A DNA stretch of 64,000 bases from positions 2,466,703-2,530,702 of the forward strand of contig NW_004450566.1 of assembly GCF_000321225.1 (NCBI RefSeq). The letters are read 5' to 3'. Source of the DNA: Odobenus rosmarus divergens (lineage: Eukaryota > Chordata > Mammalia > Carnivora > Odobenidae). This document shows, piece after piece, positions 38,650-49,872 of the stretch (positions within the stretch are counted from its first letter, which is position 1; every line of letters begins with the position of its first letter). The position numbers and the translations under genes are program-made. Below the pieces are notes generated by a model, which did not search any database, was not told the origin of the DNA, and saw only the letters and a list, made by a program, of their open reading frames with translations.

Positions 38650-38860
38650 AGTATGGTGCTATGGAGAGAGCTGTAAAGCAAGTACAGCTGGGTTCCAATT
38701 AGCTACTTAACCACAGTATAAAATATCTTGGTTTCCCCATATGTAAAATAGGAATAATAATACAACTTTCATGACTGTGCTGAAAAGCAAATGTTTGAAA
38801 CATGTTCCTATGATGCTTAGCTTACAGAAAGTCCTCAATAATTATTAGTTTTTCAATTTC
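38650..38860 (+). mobile_element. MIR element
   Basis: ATATGTAAAATAGGAATAAT core and GTCCTCAATAATTATTAG end, with a diverged tRNA-like head before it. Confidence 0.65.
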
Positions 38861-40779
38861 ATTCCCAATAAGTTTTGTATAAGTTGATAATTCAAGCAAG
38901 TGGTAAAGAGAATATGATGGAGAACTATAGTAACAGGAAAAAAAGAAGACCAAATTTAGAAGAGAAAGTAGAAAAAAACAAATTTTGGCAAAGGACTACA
39001 CAGAGTGAAGAACACAGATAATTAAATGTAACCTAGAAGATAGGGGGACTCAGAGAGACCACCGATGATGTCATTAGGGTGCAGAAAAAAAGCAAAGAGC
39101 ATGTTACCAGCTGGTTAAGAAATCCTCCTCCAAAGTTCTAACAATGTAACTGGCAGTAGCAATGGTAAACTATAATTTAACGGCTGTGAACACGTTGATT
39201 AGCCAGACTCTAATGGTCAGTTAGGGCTACCATCAGCTATTCCAGTAATTAATTGCCCAAATTAGTTGCAAGCACTGAGCTCATTGATAAACAACTTAAT
39301 GATAACAAAGCATATGGTAACAACAAAAAAGAAACACTGAATATCCAACGTAGGGTAGAACTACCTTCTAGAAATTATCTTAATAATTAGTTGGTATCAT
39401 TGACTCACTAATTACTTAAGGTCCCAGGCCCTCCTATGGAATTTCCACTGAACCCTTCTGAAGAGATTTGCTGACTAGAAATATCAGGAATAAATCTAAG
39501 TATCAGGAAAAAAAATCTAAATATCAGAATGAAGCAGACATCAAAACATGTATTCGATATATACATACTGTACAGATCAGTGAGTGAAATATCTTAGCCC
39601 ACTAATCTCTTTTTCATTACTAGAAAGAAGCAAAGTTTAATTATGACAATGTATTTCTACTGACAGGGTGGACAGTGCCAATAAAGCCAATGAGATTATA
39701 TGTAGATTATCTCTAGTATTAACCATTTCTATTCAAATAATATAAATTCAGGTACCCAAATTTAGACATAGAGTGTAGCATCTTGGGTATGGGACCCTTG
39801 GTGAATAGAAATTTCCAGATGGCTGACATTTTTTGTGAAAGTTGACTTCATAATTTTATATACCCAAACTCTTTTATTTTAACTATCTTGGGTGGAATTC
39901 TTTCCAAAATAATCACTTATCTGCCTGACTCCTTATACAAAGAATATTGACTCAAGTTTATCATGATAAATAACAATTATTAAAGTCTTGAATATTTGAA
40001 TACCCTTTAAGTTAACATTTGCATTACTAGGAATTTGTCTTTATGGCATAGTCTTAAATTTTACTACAAGGATATTCATATAACGTTGGTTTCATAAGTA
40101 ATTATTTATAAGATGTATACTCAAAAACCATCAAAATAGTACAGATAAATGGTGAATAAAATATACAACATTTACAATATTTTTACAAGGTGAAAAATGA
40201 CAAGGAACATGTCATACTTTTTAAAAAGGAAAATATGTTACTATGAAAATATTAATTGTGATATTGTACAATGACACAGTGGTGATGAGCATAGAGCTGT
40301 TTGCTCTAACACACACACAAAAAAATCGGGCTGCCTTCTAGTCCTTTTCAGGTCTTGTGCCTGAGTTTTAAAATGTTTCTGCCTTTCTCCACTGCAGTAC
40401 AGCAATGTGCTCTGTCTTCTCAATATGGACAGTACCTCTGTCCATAGCAGCCCTCCTCCATTCTCATTCTCCTAGAATCATGAGCTTGAATAAGATATCA
40501 GGGATCCTTGAAACCAATGACCTTCCGATGCTCAAGTCATCTCAATGACAACTCTGTCAAATGCCATTCAGTTGAAACTTGTACCCACACACTTAAGACA
40601 ACTTCTCCCTCTGGCTGCTTATTGCTCCTTTCAGTTTTGCAAATTTCTTTCTATTAGTTCCCCTACAATGTTTTTGGTTTTAGGGATAGCCCTTGAAGCC
40701 AAACAAATCTAAACATCTTTCCAGTTATAATTCTCGAAATATTTAAAAATAACTATCATAGTACCCAAAATCTTCTCTG

Positions 40780-41340
40780 TTCCTTCATTTTTTCATTCAA
40801 TCAATGAATCATTATTTACCCCCTACTTTGTGCTGGGCACTTCTCTAGACACTGGTAATATAGTAATAAATAAGATTAAGAAGGTCTCTGTCCTCATCAA
40901 AATCACATTTTAGTGAGGAAGATAATAAACAAGAAAATAAGTAAACAAGATAAGTACAGAGCACAGTAGGTGTCAGGAAGAACTGAAGTAGGCTTTTGTT
41001 ACAGGAAGGTACTGGGAGAGACTGAGTATATAGGGAAGGCACCATATCTGAGTAGACATGAAAGTTGAAGCTCCATCCATGGGGAAAGCTAAGGGGAAGG
41101 CACTGTAAGCGGAAGGAACCGAATGTGAATTCACTCAAATAAGAAAACTCTCGAAATGATCAAGGAATATAAAGGAAGCAACTGTGGCTGGAGAGAGTGA
41201 GAAATGGGAGGCAGCAGGGGTTGTGAGATAAGGTGGAGAAGTAGGAAGTACCAGATCATGTAGGGACTTGGTAAAATGCTTAGATTTCTTTCCAAATGCG
41301 ATGGCAAGCGAAAGGCACGAGTGTAATAACATCTGATTTA
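40780..41340 (-). mobile_element. L2-like LINE fragment
   Basis: Starts with the reversed L2 3' end (TTTACCCCCTACTTTGTGCT, ATAATAAACAAGAAAATAAG) and continues through CTGTGGCTGGAGAGAGTGAG and CAGATCATGTAGGGACTTGG, sequences typical of reversed L2. The open frames across it are incidental. Confidence 0.7.
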
Positions 41341-41649
41341 TAATTAAAAGACCCTTCTCGCTGCCTAAATTTTACAAATTCCTGTAACCATTTCTCACAG
41401 GAATGATTTGCATTGCTTCTCTTGGTCCCACCCCTCTAAACATGTTCTAGTTTTTCTACATTCTTCTCCAGAAGGGAGCCCATAGCCGAAGGCAGTGCTT
41501 TGAGTGTGATCTGATCATTCAGAATAAGGTGAAATAATCACCTCTCTTACCTGGGATCTTCTTCTATTAATTTAGCTAAAGATTAAGATCTCCTACAATG
41601 TTGGAAATCATATTAAGAAGCTTATTAGTAAATAAACTCTGTTTGAGGG

Positions 41650-42175
41650 CTCAAAGCAGTAGTTCTCAAGCTTGCCTGCCCATTAGGATTACCTGGGCAG
41701 CTTTGAAGAAAATCCCTGGTATCCAGACAACATCCCAGACCAGTTAAATCAGAATCCCTGAAGGTAGTCTTAAACATCCCCAGGTGGTTTCACTGTGTAC
41801 CCAAGGCTGAACACTGGGGCAGAATGGCTAGCCCTGTGCTTCCCAAACTTTAATGAGCAGAGGAATCATCTGAAGATCTAGTTAAAATGTTTATTGATTT
41901 CATGGGTCTGAGGTCTGTATTTCCTAATAGCTTCCAGGTATTCCTTTGCTGCTGGGTTAAGAACCACACTGTGAGTAGCAAGAGGTAGCCCAAAAGTTCT
42001 CAAAACATGCACCAGAAGCCCTGGGAGGGTTTGTTAAAATACAGGGTTTGCTGGACCCCATGCTCAGAGATTCTGATTCAGTAAGTCCATGGTAAGACCG
42101 GAGAATTTACATTTTTAACGAGTTCCCTGTTGATGCTGATGCTGCTTACTTGTTCAGGGATGACACTTTGGATCC
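41650..42175. mobile_element. Three consecutive MER5-like hAT-Charlie elements
   Basis: Three blocks each resemble MER5: 41655-41835 (CAGTAGTTCTCAAGCTTGCC start), 41842-41977 (GTGCTTCCCAAACTTTAATG start, AAGAACCACACTG end) and 41992-42175 (AAAAGTTCTCAAAACATGCA start; GATTCTGATTCAGTAAGTCC middle). All begin with the same end in the same direction. They are non-autonomous and ancient. Confidence 0.65.
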
Positions 42176-43088
42176 ACTTCTGCTATCCAACAAGGAGAAA
42201 ACACATGAACTGTGGGCTCTGCTCTTGCGAGCACAGACTTTCTAGTTTTGACTTGCCTTATGCAGAAAAATTTTCATCTCTTTTCATTCTCCCCTGAATT
42301 CCATCGAGGCACATAGTTACGTATGGTCTCAACAGGAAAATGCTAGCTAAAAGGCAGCTTATTCCAGGAAGGAAAAATATGACAATGACAAGCCAGAAAA
42401 TGTGCTTTGGTGAGAGGGAAATTAATCTGGAACATTGGAGCCAGCCCCGATAAGTTTCATTAAGAAAAGTTTATGTTAAATTTTGAATTATCTCCTTCTC
42501 AAAGATTTTACTACAGCATGTAACCAGTCTCTCTACTTAGTAAGATCTTGAATATTCTGAATTCTTTTGTTGTCACTGTATATCTGCCTATCCACTTTCT
42601 TGTCTGCTTTCAGTGCATCTTTGTATCTCTTGCTTGTGAACATGCTGCATAATACAGGCTAATAAAAATATATGCTACTAAAAAGTAGAGAGTTGAGTAC
42701 CATAAATAGAAAGTAAAGTGAATTGCTCTTCCAGCACCAAGTGTTTCTCAGTAAGCATTTTTCTGAATAATATATTTCCTTCAGGCTCATCTGCATACCA
42801 AAAAGTTGACAGATACATTACACTTCATCTGTTATATATATATTTCTGATGTGACATCATTCATTTCCTTTTGCTGTTTATCATCCTAAGAATGATTATT
42901 TAAATAGTTTTATTTGTAAAATATGTTTAGTAAACCAGGAAGTTTGTTTTTCCCTATATTAATACTTATTTACTCAATAAATAAAGTCATTGGTGATGTC
43001 CAGGAACTACAAAATAATAGATGATTAACTGTCTATAATGTAGTTTAAAAAAACTACCAAGCTTAGCGCTCTTCTATGAATCAGTTAA
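42176..43088. other. Intergenic, AT-rich, no gene recognised
   Basis: Unique sequence between the MER5 block and the SINE cluster. Confidence 0.5.
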
Positions 43089-43102
43089 AAATTCAGTGTT
43101 AT

Positions 43103-43360
43103 GGGGCGCCTGGGTGGCTCAGTTGGTTAAGTGACTGCCTTCGGCTCAGGTCATGATCCTGGAGTCCCGGGATCGAGTCCCACATCGGGCTCCCTNNNNN
43201 NNNNNNNNNNNNNNNNNNNNNNNNNNNNNNNNNNNNNNNNNNNNNGGCTCCCTGCTCAGCGGGGAGTCTGCTTCTCCCTCTGACCCTCTTCCCTCTCGTG
43301 CTTTCTATCTCTCATTCTCTCTCTCTCTGAAATAAATAAATAAATAAAATCTTTTAAAAA
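43103..43360 (+). mobile_element. SINEC, CTGACCCTCTTCCC-type subfamily, split by an assembly gap
   Basis: Head GGGGCGCCTGGGTGGCTCAG. The duplication AAATTCAG(T/G)GTTAT is at 43089-43102 and 43361-43374. It contains a 50-N gap with GGCTCCCT on both sides. Confidence 0.95.
43196..43245. other. Assembly gap (50 N)
   Basis: Fifty N inside a SINE. The octamer GGCTCCCT abuts both sides (43188-43195, 43246-43253), so the gap is probably an unmerged short overlap, not missing sequence. Confidence 0.99.
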
Positions 43361-43412
43361 AAATTCAGGGTTATGATATAATCAAGGTCTTTTATTTAAA
43401 AAACGCTAAAAA

Positions 43413-43617
43413 GGGGGGCCTGGATGGCTCAGTTGGTTAAGCATCTGCCTTTGGCTCAGATCATGATCTCAGGGTCCTGGAATCTAGTCCCACATCGGGC
43501 TCCTTGCTCAGCCGGAAGTCTGTTTCTCCCTCTCCCGTTGCCCTTCCTCCTGCTCATACTCTCTCTCTTTCCCTCTCTCTCTAATAAATAAATAAAATTT
43601 AAAAAAATAAAAATAAA
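43413..43617 (+). mobile_element. SINEC, second in a cluster
   Basis: Head GGGGGGCCTGGATGGCTCAG and an A-rich tail. A near duplication, AAAAAAC(G/C)CTAAAA, flanks it at about 43399-43412 and 43618. Confidence 0.92.
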
Positions 43618-43845
43618 AAAACCCTAAAACAATTATAGAACAATTCATCTAAAAATAGCATGGATTCTTACACCTCTAAATTATAGTATGAAGATGCAAA
43701 CTGCATATTGTCAAACCAGACATGAGAGGTAGATGATTGGAAATCTTTAAGTGTTCTACCAACTACCTGATATTTTCTGAATAAAGGACAGTAATAAAAG
43801 GTACCTAACAGAGGTCCTTTTCCTACTTGATTTAAAATGTCAAAT

Positions 43846-44010
43846 CAGGGGCGCCTGGGTGGCTCAGTCAGTTAAGTGTCTGCCTTCAGCTCAGGTCATG
43901 ATTCTGGAGTCCCCTGCTTAGTGGGGAGTCTGCTTCTCCTCCTGCTTGTGCACTCTCTCTCTCTCTCTCAAATAAATAAATATAATCTTTTTTAAAAATA
44001 AAGAAAGAAA
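43846..44010 (+). mobile_element. SINEC, third in a cluster, internally deleted
   Basis: Head GGGGCGCCTGGGTGGCTCAG. The GGGATCGAGTCCCACATCGG segment is missing, so the body runs from CTGGAGTCC straight to CCTGC. The duplication TAAAATGTCAAAT is at 43833-43845 and 44011-44023. Confidence 0.95.
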
Positions 44011-44070
44011 TAAAATGTCAAATTGTTTTTTAAGGCTTCTGATAAGAAATAGTCTCTGAAGAATCACAAA

Positions 44071-44112
44071 AGAAGGAAAGAGGGAAGGAAGGAAGGAGGG
44101 AAGGAAGGAAGG
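44071..44112. repeat. (GGAA)n microsatellite
   Basis: Imperfect GGAA units with GGGA interruptions. Confidence 0.9.
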
Positions 44113-45472
44113 TTCTCTTCAAATTGCATTTTATTATTTTTAAGAAAAGAGAAAAGAAAGATTGACTTGAGGACTTACTCATACTAAGTCTATTCTGGCA
44201 GAAACCCAAACATGAACTAGAAGTTTCACATTAGAAAATGGCATTTGATTGACATTTTGCTTGCCATCAGTCTTAACAGTTTAAGAAAATCAGTAAGTTA
44301 ACACTGAGTGCCTTGCAAAGAAGTATAGAAGAACCAAAGGATATACCAAGGCTTAGATTCTTTGTAATAAATGTTAAAAAGGTAAATTTGGGGGGATGAA
44401 TTCAATGACATGCTAAATTTTGAATTATCTCTTTCTCATAAATTTGAGCTATAGCATGCAACCAGCTTCTGATTTCATTATTGACTCACTTCATGGATTA
44501 CACAGTGTTGACCAGCTCCAGGATTCAGGCTGGAACTGCATCGTTGAAGTCAGCAGGTTCTGAGTATTGCTGGTGCACACAGTCCGATATGTTTCTAAAG
44601 TTAGCCCTTGCACGAAAACCTTGGAGGTTATTAGCATTTTGACAGCTAAGGCAAAATGACCAAAAGCCCCTGCAGCCAAAATAGCTCTACCTAGGAATTA
44701 CTATTCAAGCCAATATATAGGGTGTATAATTTCTTCTGTGACAAGAGATGGGAGAAACTGAAATTGAACTACTGGAGACAACATTGCTTAAAAAAGAAAA
44801 AGAAAAGCCATTTCAGAATAAAAACAAGCCCAGAAAGTGATTATAAATGTAAAATATCCTAATTGGGAGAAAACACTACCTAGAGTTTCACAAAGTCCTT
44901 TAGAAGCTAGTATTAATTAAAACTTTCATTAAGAGCTCAGAGTGAAGATATTAATAGTAATCAAGCTTATAAATGATTAGAAGAATTACACTGTTTTTAA
45001 AAATTAGAATTAAAGTAGAATATGAGCCTGCGAAGTTGGAGAAACAGGTTAAAAACAAGAAAAATGATTCATTCGATAAAGGAAAACAGTGACGTGGTTC
45101 GCACAGAAACAGTGAGTACTACAAAACGCTAATGAGAACAGAACACAAAAGAGCATGAGAAAAATGAAAGATGCCGATAATGTGTTACCAACACAAAAAT
45201 TCTATAATACATTTTATCCTACATTAAGTATAGTATTTAACACAATTGAGTGAATTTTATTTGCATTGCTCTGTTTAGTACCAAGTGAAGTTCATTCTGG
45301 GAGAATTATATAATAAAAGAGACACTGATCGTAACATTTTGAAGAGAAGAATTAGTAGAAGGTTAGGAAAGAAATACCTTCAATATGAAGATTACAGGAA
45401 TTTGTTAGTCCAGAAAAAAGAAGGCAAAGTGAAAATGATAGAACTCTTGAATAATATATACATGGAAAGTAG
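44113..45472. other. Intergenic, AT-rich, no gene recognised
   Basis: Unique sequence; the lysine-rich frame at 45285-45491 (+) is compositional and resembles no family. Confidence 0.5.
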
Positions 45473-45690
45473 TACTTGGTGTGATGGTTAAGAGGCTTTA
45501 TAGACAGAGAGAGAGAGAGACGTGGGTTTGAATCCTACGTCTTCAACTTCCTACTGTTCACAGAAAAGAGCATGTCTTGGTAAGTTACCTCACCTTCTCA
45601 ATTTCCTGATCTGTAGAATGCAGAAAATAATAATACCTAGGTTTGTAGGTCTGTTGCGAGAATAAGTGAGAAAATAGATTAGTAAGAGCT
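45473..45690 (+). mobile_element. MIR element, tRNA-like head retained
   Basis: TGGTGTGATGGTTAAGAGGC head, GTGGGTTTGAATCCTA B-box-like segment and GATCTGTAGAATGCAGAAAA core. A short (GA)n lies inside at about 45500-45519. Confidence 0.75.
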
Positions 45691-45743
45691 TGCCCTGGTT
45701 TCTGAGTCTCATTGCCTTTGTTAATTAAGAAAATTTAGTTATA

Positions 45744-45958
45744 GGAGCACCTAAGTGGTACAGTTCTTTAAGCATCCCAACTCTTGGTTTCAGCTCAGGT
45801 CCTTATCTCAGGGTTGTGTGACTGACCCCCACAACCGGCCCTACATGCAGTGCAGAATCTGCTTGAGATTCTCTCTCCCTCTCCCTGACCCTCCTGCTTG
45901 TGCTCTCTCTCTCTCTAAAATAAATAAATACATAAATCTCTTTTTAAAAAAGAGATTG
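45744..45958 (+). mobile_element. SINEC, older subfamily
   Basis: Diverged head GGAGCACCTAAGTGGTACAG and a CTCTCTAAAATAAATAAATA tail. The duplication AATTTAGTTA(T/C)A is at 45732-45743 and 45959-45970. Confidence 0.92.
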
Positions 45959-45970
45959 AATTTAGTTACA

Positions 45971-47389
45971 ATAATGCTTTTCTAAAGTGAAAACAGGAAA
46001 TACTAGTCTACCTCCCAACTATGGATTATTTTAAAACCAAGTCGTCTTTTACCCAAAATAAAGGGAATGGTCTAAATCAGATTCCCAAACTTGCAAACAA
46101 AGCTTATTTAAAATATTTTATTACATTTCACAAGTTTGGGCTATAGTTTGCTCTCGCTCTTTTTGTCCTTTTTACCTTTTAAGATTTCTAAACATAATGT
46201 GTTCTTTCCTACCTAAAACCTTTATATCCTCACTCTCTTCTCATTCCTCAAACATATAATTTGAAGTCTACTATTTCCAGTCTCTTTCTCAAAAGGCCTA
46301 CATTTCTTGTTACTTCTCTAACTACTTTGATCAAATGGTGGCTGCCCGGAACTTCATATAAAATGTGAGGCACTCCATGAGGTTAAGATATTTGGTGAAA
46401 GTAAGCTCTAACACTATAACCAAATGTGCCATTTTGTGTATTTTGTTGTGTAGAGTCATCAAAAAGATTTTCATGTATCTTTAGGAGAACTTACTAAAGA
46501 AAGGTACGGTTTTTTCTAATTCACTGGACTCCTAAGTGCCCACAGGGGAGAGAACATATGATACATGCGAGAGGTGTGAATACGAAATCAATCCTGACAG
46601 CTCCCAGCAGTCCTTCGTCATTCATGAATGCTGTCACTGAGACCCGGAATATCTGAAGTGTCAGATGAAGGAAAACTTGGCTCCAATTTCATTAAAATAG
46701 ATCATTTAGTAATATAAATGCTGTTAAAGATGAAAATGCTTACATAAGAAAAATAATTCAGAGACTTCCTCTGATTTCTGAAATAAAATTGATTATTCAG
46801 TCACATATTTTTACAGGCAATGTGAGAATTTAGGGCTAGATACAGCAAATATCTTGATGTCAGACAAGAAAATATAGATGAGATTTTCACTAGGAAGTCT
46901 AACAATAATCTTAAACCTAATAAATCCAAAACGGAATTCTTGCTTTTCCCCCCAGACAAAATTTAACTTTACCTGAGCCCTCTGCTCCCACCCTTTTGCA
47001 TTCAAAGAAATGGATAACCCAAAGCATCACCCTGCACTCAAATATTCCAAGATAACCCATCTCCACCCTTCCTCAAGGACTCAGAGAAGAGCCCTCTCCA
47101 TCCTTCCTCATGACTTCCATTAGACAACCTGATGACTCCCTTGCCTACCTGCCTCCCCCTCAAAGCTCCTTTCTTTCTTCTTGAGATGGTCCTTGTTATT
47201 AATGATCTTTCTCCCTATTGCAACAGACTGAATAAAATCATCTCCTTAATTGTCTGGTGCACTTTGTTTTCACACACCAGAAACCTGTTCTAACTCTTAG
47301 CTCAATTGATGGTAGTCCATCTTGATAGTGGCTCAGGTCACAAGCCTTAGGGTCATCTCTAGTTCCTCTCTTTCCCTCAAACAGCCCCA
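45971..47389. other. Intergenic, no gene recognised
   Basis: Unique sequence; no recognised repeat before the L2 fragment. Confidence 0.5.
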
Positions 47390-48220
47390 TCTGATCTATC
47401 AAAAAATCCTTTTGATTTGAACATCAAAACATATCCAGAATCTAGCCACTGCTGAACAACTTCTTCACTACCATTGATCTTAACCATTATCATCTCTTAC
47501 ATAGATTATTGAAATAACCATCTGACTGGACTCTCAGCTTTCACCCTTGCCTGGCTATCAGATATTCTCAACAAAACAACATGAGCAAACTTATGAAATT
47601 TAGATCATGTCTTGTTCAAAGGTTTTCCACAGGTTCCTAAATTCAGTCAGAATCCTTACAGTGGCCTAGAAGTTCTCTGCAATCCAGGCCCCCATAATAT
47701 CTCTGACTTCTTAACCTACTACTCTCCCCTGCTCACTCCATTCTGGCAAACAAAACTGGCCTCTTTTCTCTTTCTTGAATATGCCAAGCATGCTCCCGCC
47801 TCAGAATCTTTGCCCTGGCCATTGCCTCTACCTTGAGCTCCCTTCCTTCAGATAAGATACGTAAGTCATTCAGTCAACTCCTCCAAGTATTTGTTCAAGT
47901 GTCACTTTCTCAGTGAAGCCCACCTTAACCACCCTTTAAAAAATTGGGCATATGAACCAGCATTCCACATCCCACTATCATGTTCTACTTTTCCCAGAGC
48001 ATTTTACTCCTCTAAATACACTCTAGAATGTCTTCATGTTTATGTTTATTGTCTCTCTCTCTAGGAGGGAAAAGCATTTTTATGTTTTATTCATTGATAT
48101 ATTTCTTAGTTCCTAACTCTTTTCTCTTTCATTGATATATCCGTAGTACCTAGAAGAGTTTTGGCACATAGTAGGTAGTTCACTAAATATTTGTTGAGAG
48201 ATTGATTGGCCAGATAACTA
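47390..48220 (+). mobile_element. L2 LINE fragment, 3' part
   Basis: AATCTTTGCCCTGGCCATTG, TCAAGTGTCACTTTCTCAGT and GGCACATAGTAGGTAGTTCA then TATTTGTTGAGAG follow L2 in order to its 3' end. The 5' border is approximate. Confidence 0.75.
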
Positions 48221-48779
48221 ACTCGACTGATTGAATGAGTAAGCGGACATAACAATACTAGCTATCTCTCGGTAGTAATAATTAGTACAGTAATGAAGCT
48301 ATGCACTGATGACCTGGATTATTTTCCATTATGATTCTGTTGGACTTTTTCCACATCATTACCCCTAGTTCTCTTTCCAGGCTCTGAAAGTGGTAGGAAA
48401 CACTAGTATTACTGTGTATCTGGCACCATGGACACTTCTTATGCATTATCATAGTCACATAGCCCTAAATAATAAGGAAATGACATAAGCTAAGTTGTGA
48501 AACAGTAAGAGTATGTCCATAAGATAATTCTGTTTGTGAATTCATTAGAAACTTACAGGCGACCCATTGAAGGAGTGTATATCAAAACCTGTACTTCCAA
48601 GATCAAGCCATAGGCTACTGGGCATTCAGTCAAGTCAAGAATGTTGATAAGGTCTTGATAAGATCTGTAAAGAGTAGCAGAATGTGAGTTGGGGAAATTA
48701 GAGACTCTTCAGCTCTCTGCACCATTGAGGAGAGATTCTTGAGTGGGCTAGAAGAGGACCACAGGTTTTATTTAAAATT
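48221..48779. other. Intergenic, no gene recognised
   Basis: Unique sequence between L2 and a SINE. Confidence 0.5.
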
Positions 48780-48789
48780 TCTAAAAATA

Positions 48790-48988
48790 ATTATTTAAAA
48801 AGAAAGATTTTATTTATTTATTTGAGAGAGAGAGTGAGCGGGAGGGAGGGAGAGGGAGAGAGAATCTGAAACAGACTACACGCTGAGCTCAGAGCGGGAT
48901 GTAGGGCTTGCTCCCACAATCGGGAAATCATGACCTGAGCCAAAACCAAGAGTCAGATGCTTAACCAACTGAGCCACACAGGTGCCCC
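48790..48988 (-). mobile_element. SINEC, older subfamily, reverse orientation
   Basis: AAGATTTTATTTATTTATTT start, GA-rich body and head complement TGAGCCACACAGGTGCCCC. The duplication TCTAAAAATA is at 48780-48789 and 48989-48998. Confidence 0.94.
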
Positions 48989-49144
48989 TCTAAAAATAAG
49001 ACTTAAGGGTTTTTTCCCAACCAGTTCATTTTCAATTCACCTATTAATTACACTGATTTTATTTGCCAGTGGCTCAAAAACTTGATGAATCTGTGTGCAT
49101 TCTAACAAGACTGTCCAGTAAATAATCTAGAATAATTAAGTCTG

Positions 49145-49380
49145 AAGGAAACAACTGGAGCTTAGAATCAGAAAGACTCAGTTCAAACCCTGTACCAACC
49201 ACTTATTATGTATATTTGGGCATGTTTTTAAATCTTTTAACTTAAATTCCCTCATCTAGAAACTGAGAACAATAATCTGTGCTTCAGAGAGGTTGTAAGG
49301 GTGCAGATAGATCTCCAGGGAGTCAGATACCAGGTGTTGCTCCTACTCGTAATTAAATATATGCTGCCTTCATTTTTTAT
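49145..49380 (+). mobile_element. MIR element
   Basis: CAGAAAGACTCAGTTCAAAC head remnant and CCCTCATCTAGAAACTGAGA core. Confidence 0.65.
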
Positions 49381-49494
49381 CTTCCTGAGGTTTGGGACCA
49401 ACCAAGAAGTCTCCCTCATTCAAATGCCAACTGGGAATTAAAGAACTCTGCTTAAATTGCTAAATATCCTCCCAGGTTTAGGTACTTTCTGCCA

Positions 49495-49872
49495 CAGGTT
49501 TTTCTGTTCCTTGAACACTCCAAGATTGGTCATACCTTGAGACTTTGACCTCTGCCTGGAACCCTTCGTCCCTTTTCATTACAGGCCTTCATTACAGGGG
49601 TGGTATCTCAGAAAGTCCTTTCCATTAATGATGGCTTCTTCTTGGCCTTCTTAATCTCTATCATAACACCCTCTTCCTTAAACTCTATAGCATTATTAAA
49701 GCTATTTTGTTTGTTAATTGTTTATCTCTTTATTCTCCACCACCACCAGAATGCACATTCTTAAGGGCCTTGTCTGAATTGTTTACAGCAGTATCCCCAG
49801 GACTTAGAAGATTGGTAGGCTCATTAGTGAGTGCTCAAAAATCAGTTGCTTAATAAAAGAATTAAAAGGAAG
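49495..49872 (+). mobile_element. L2 3'-end fragment
   Basis: ACCTCTGCCTGGAACCCTTC, CAGAATGCACATTCTTAAGG and CAGCAGTATCCCCAGGACTT match the end of L2 in order. Confidence 0.7.

Larger units (their letters stand above)
37171..40779. other. Intergenic with L2 and MIR fragments, no gene recognised
   Basis: Unique AT-rich DNA plus forward L2 ends at 37620-37745 and 38395-38635 and a MIR at 38650-38860. 37.75-38.33 kb is GC-richer and may be an old DNA-transposon remnant, but I could not assign it. Confidence 0.5.
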
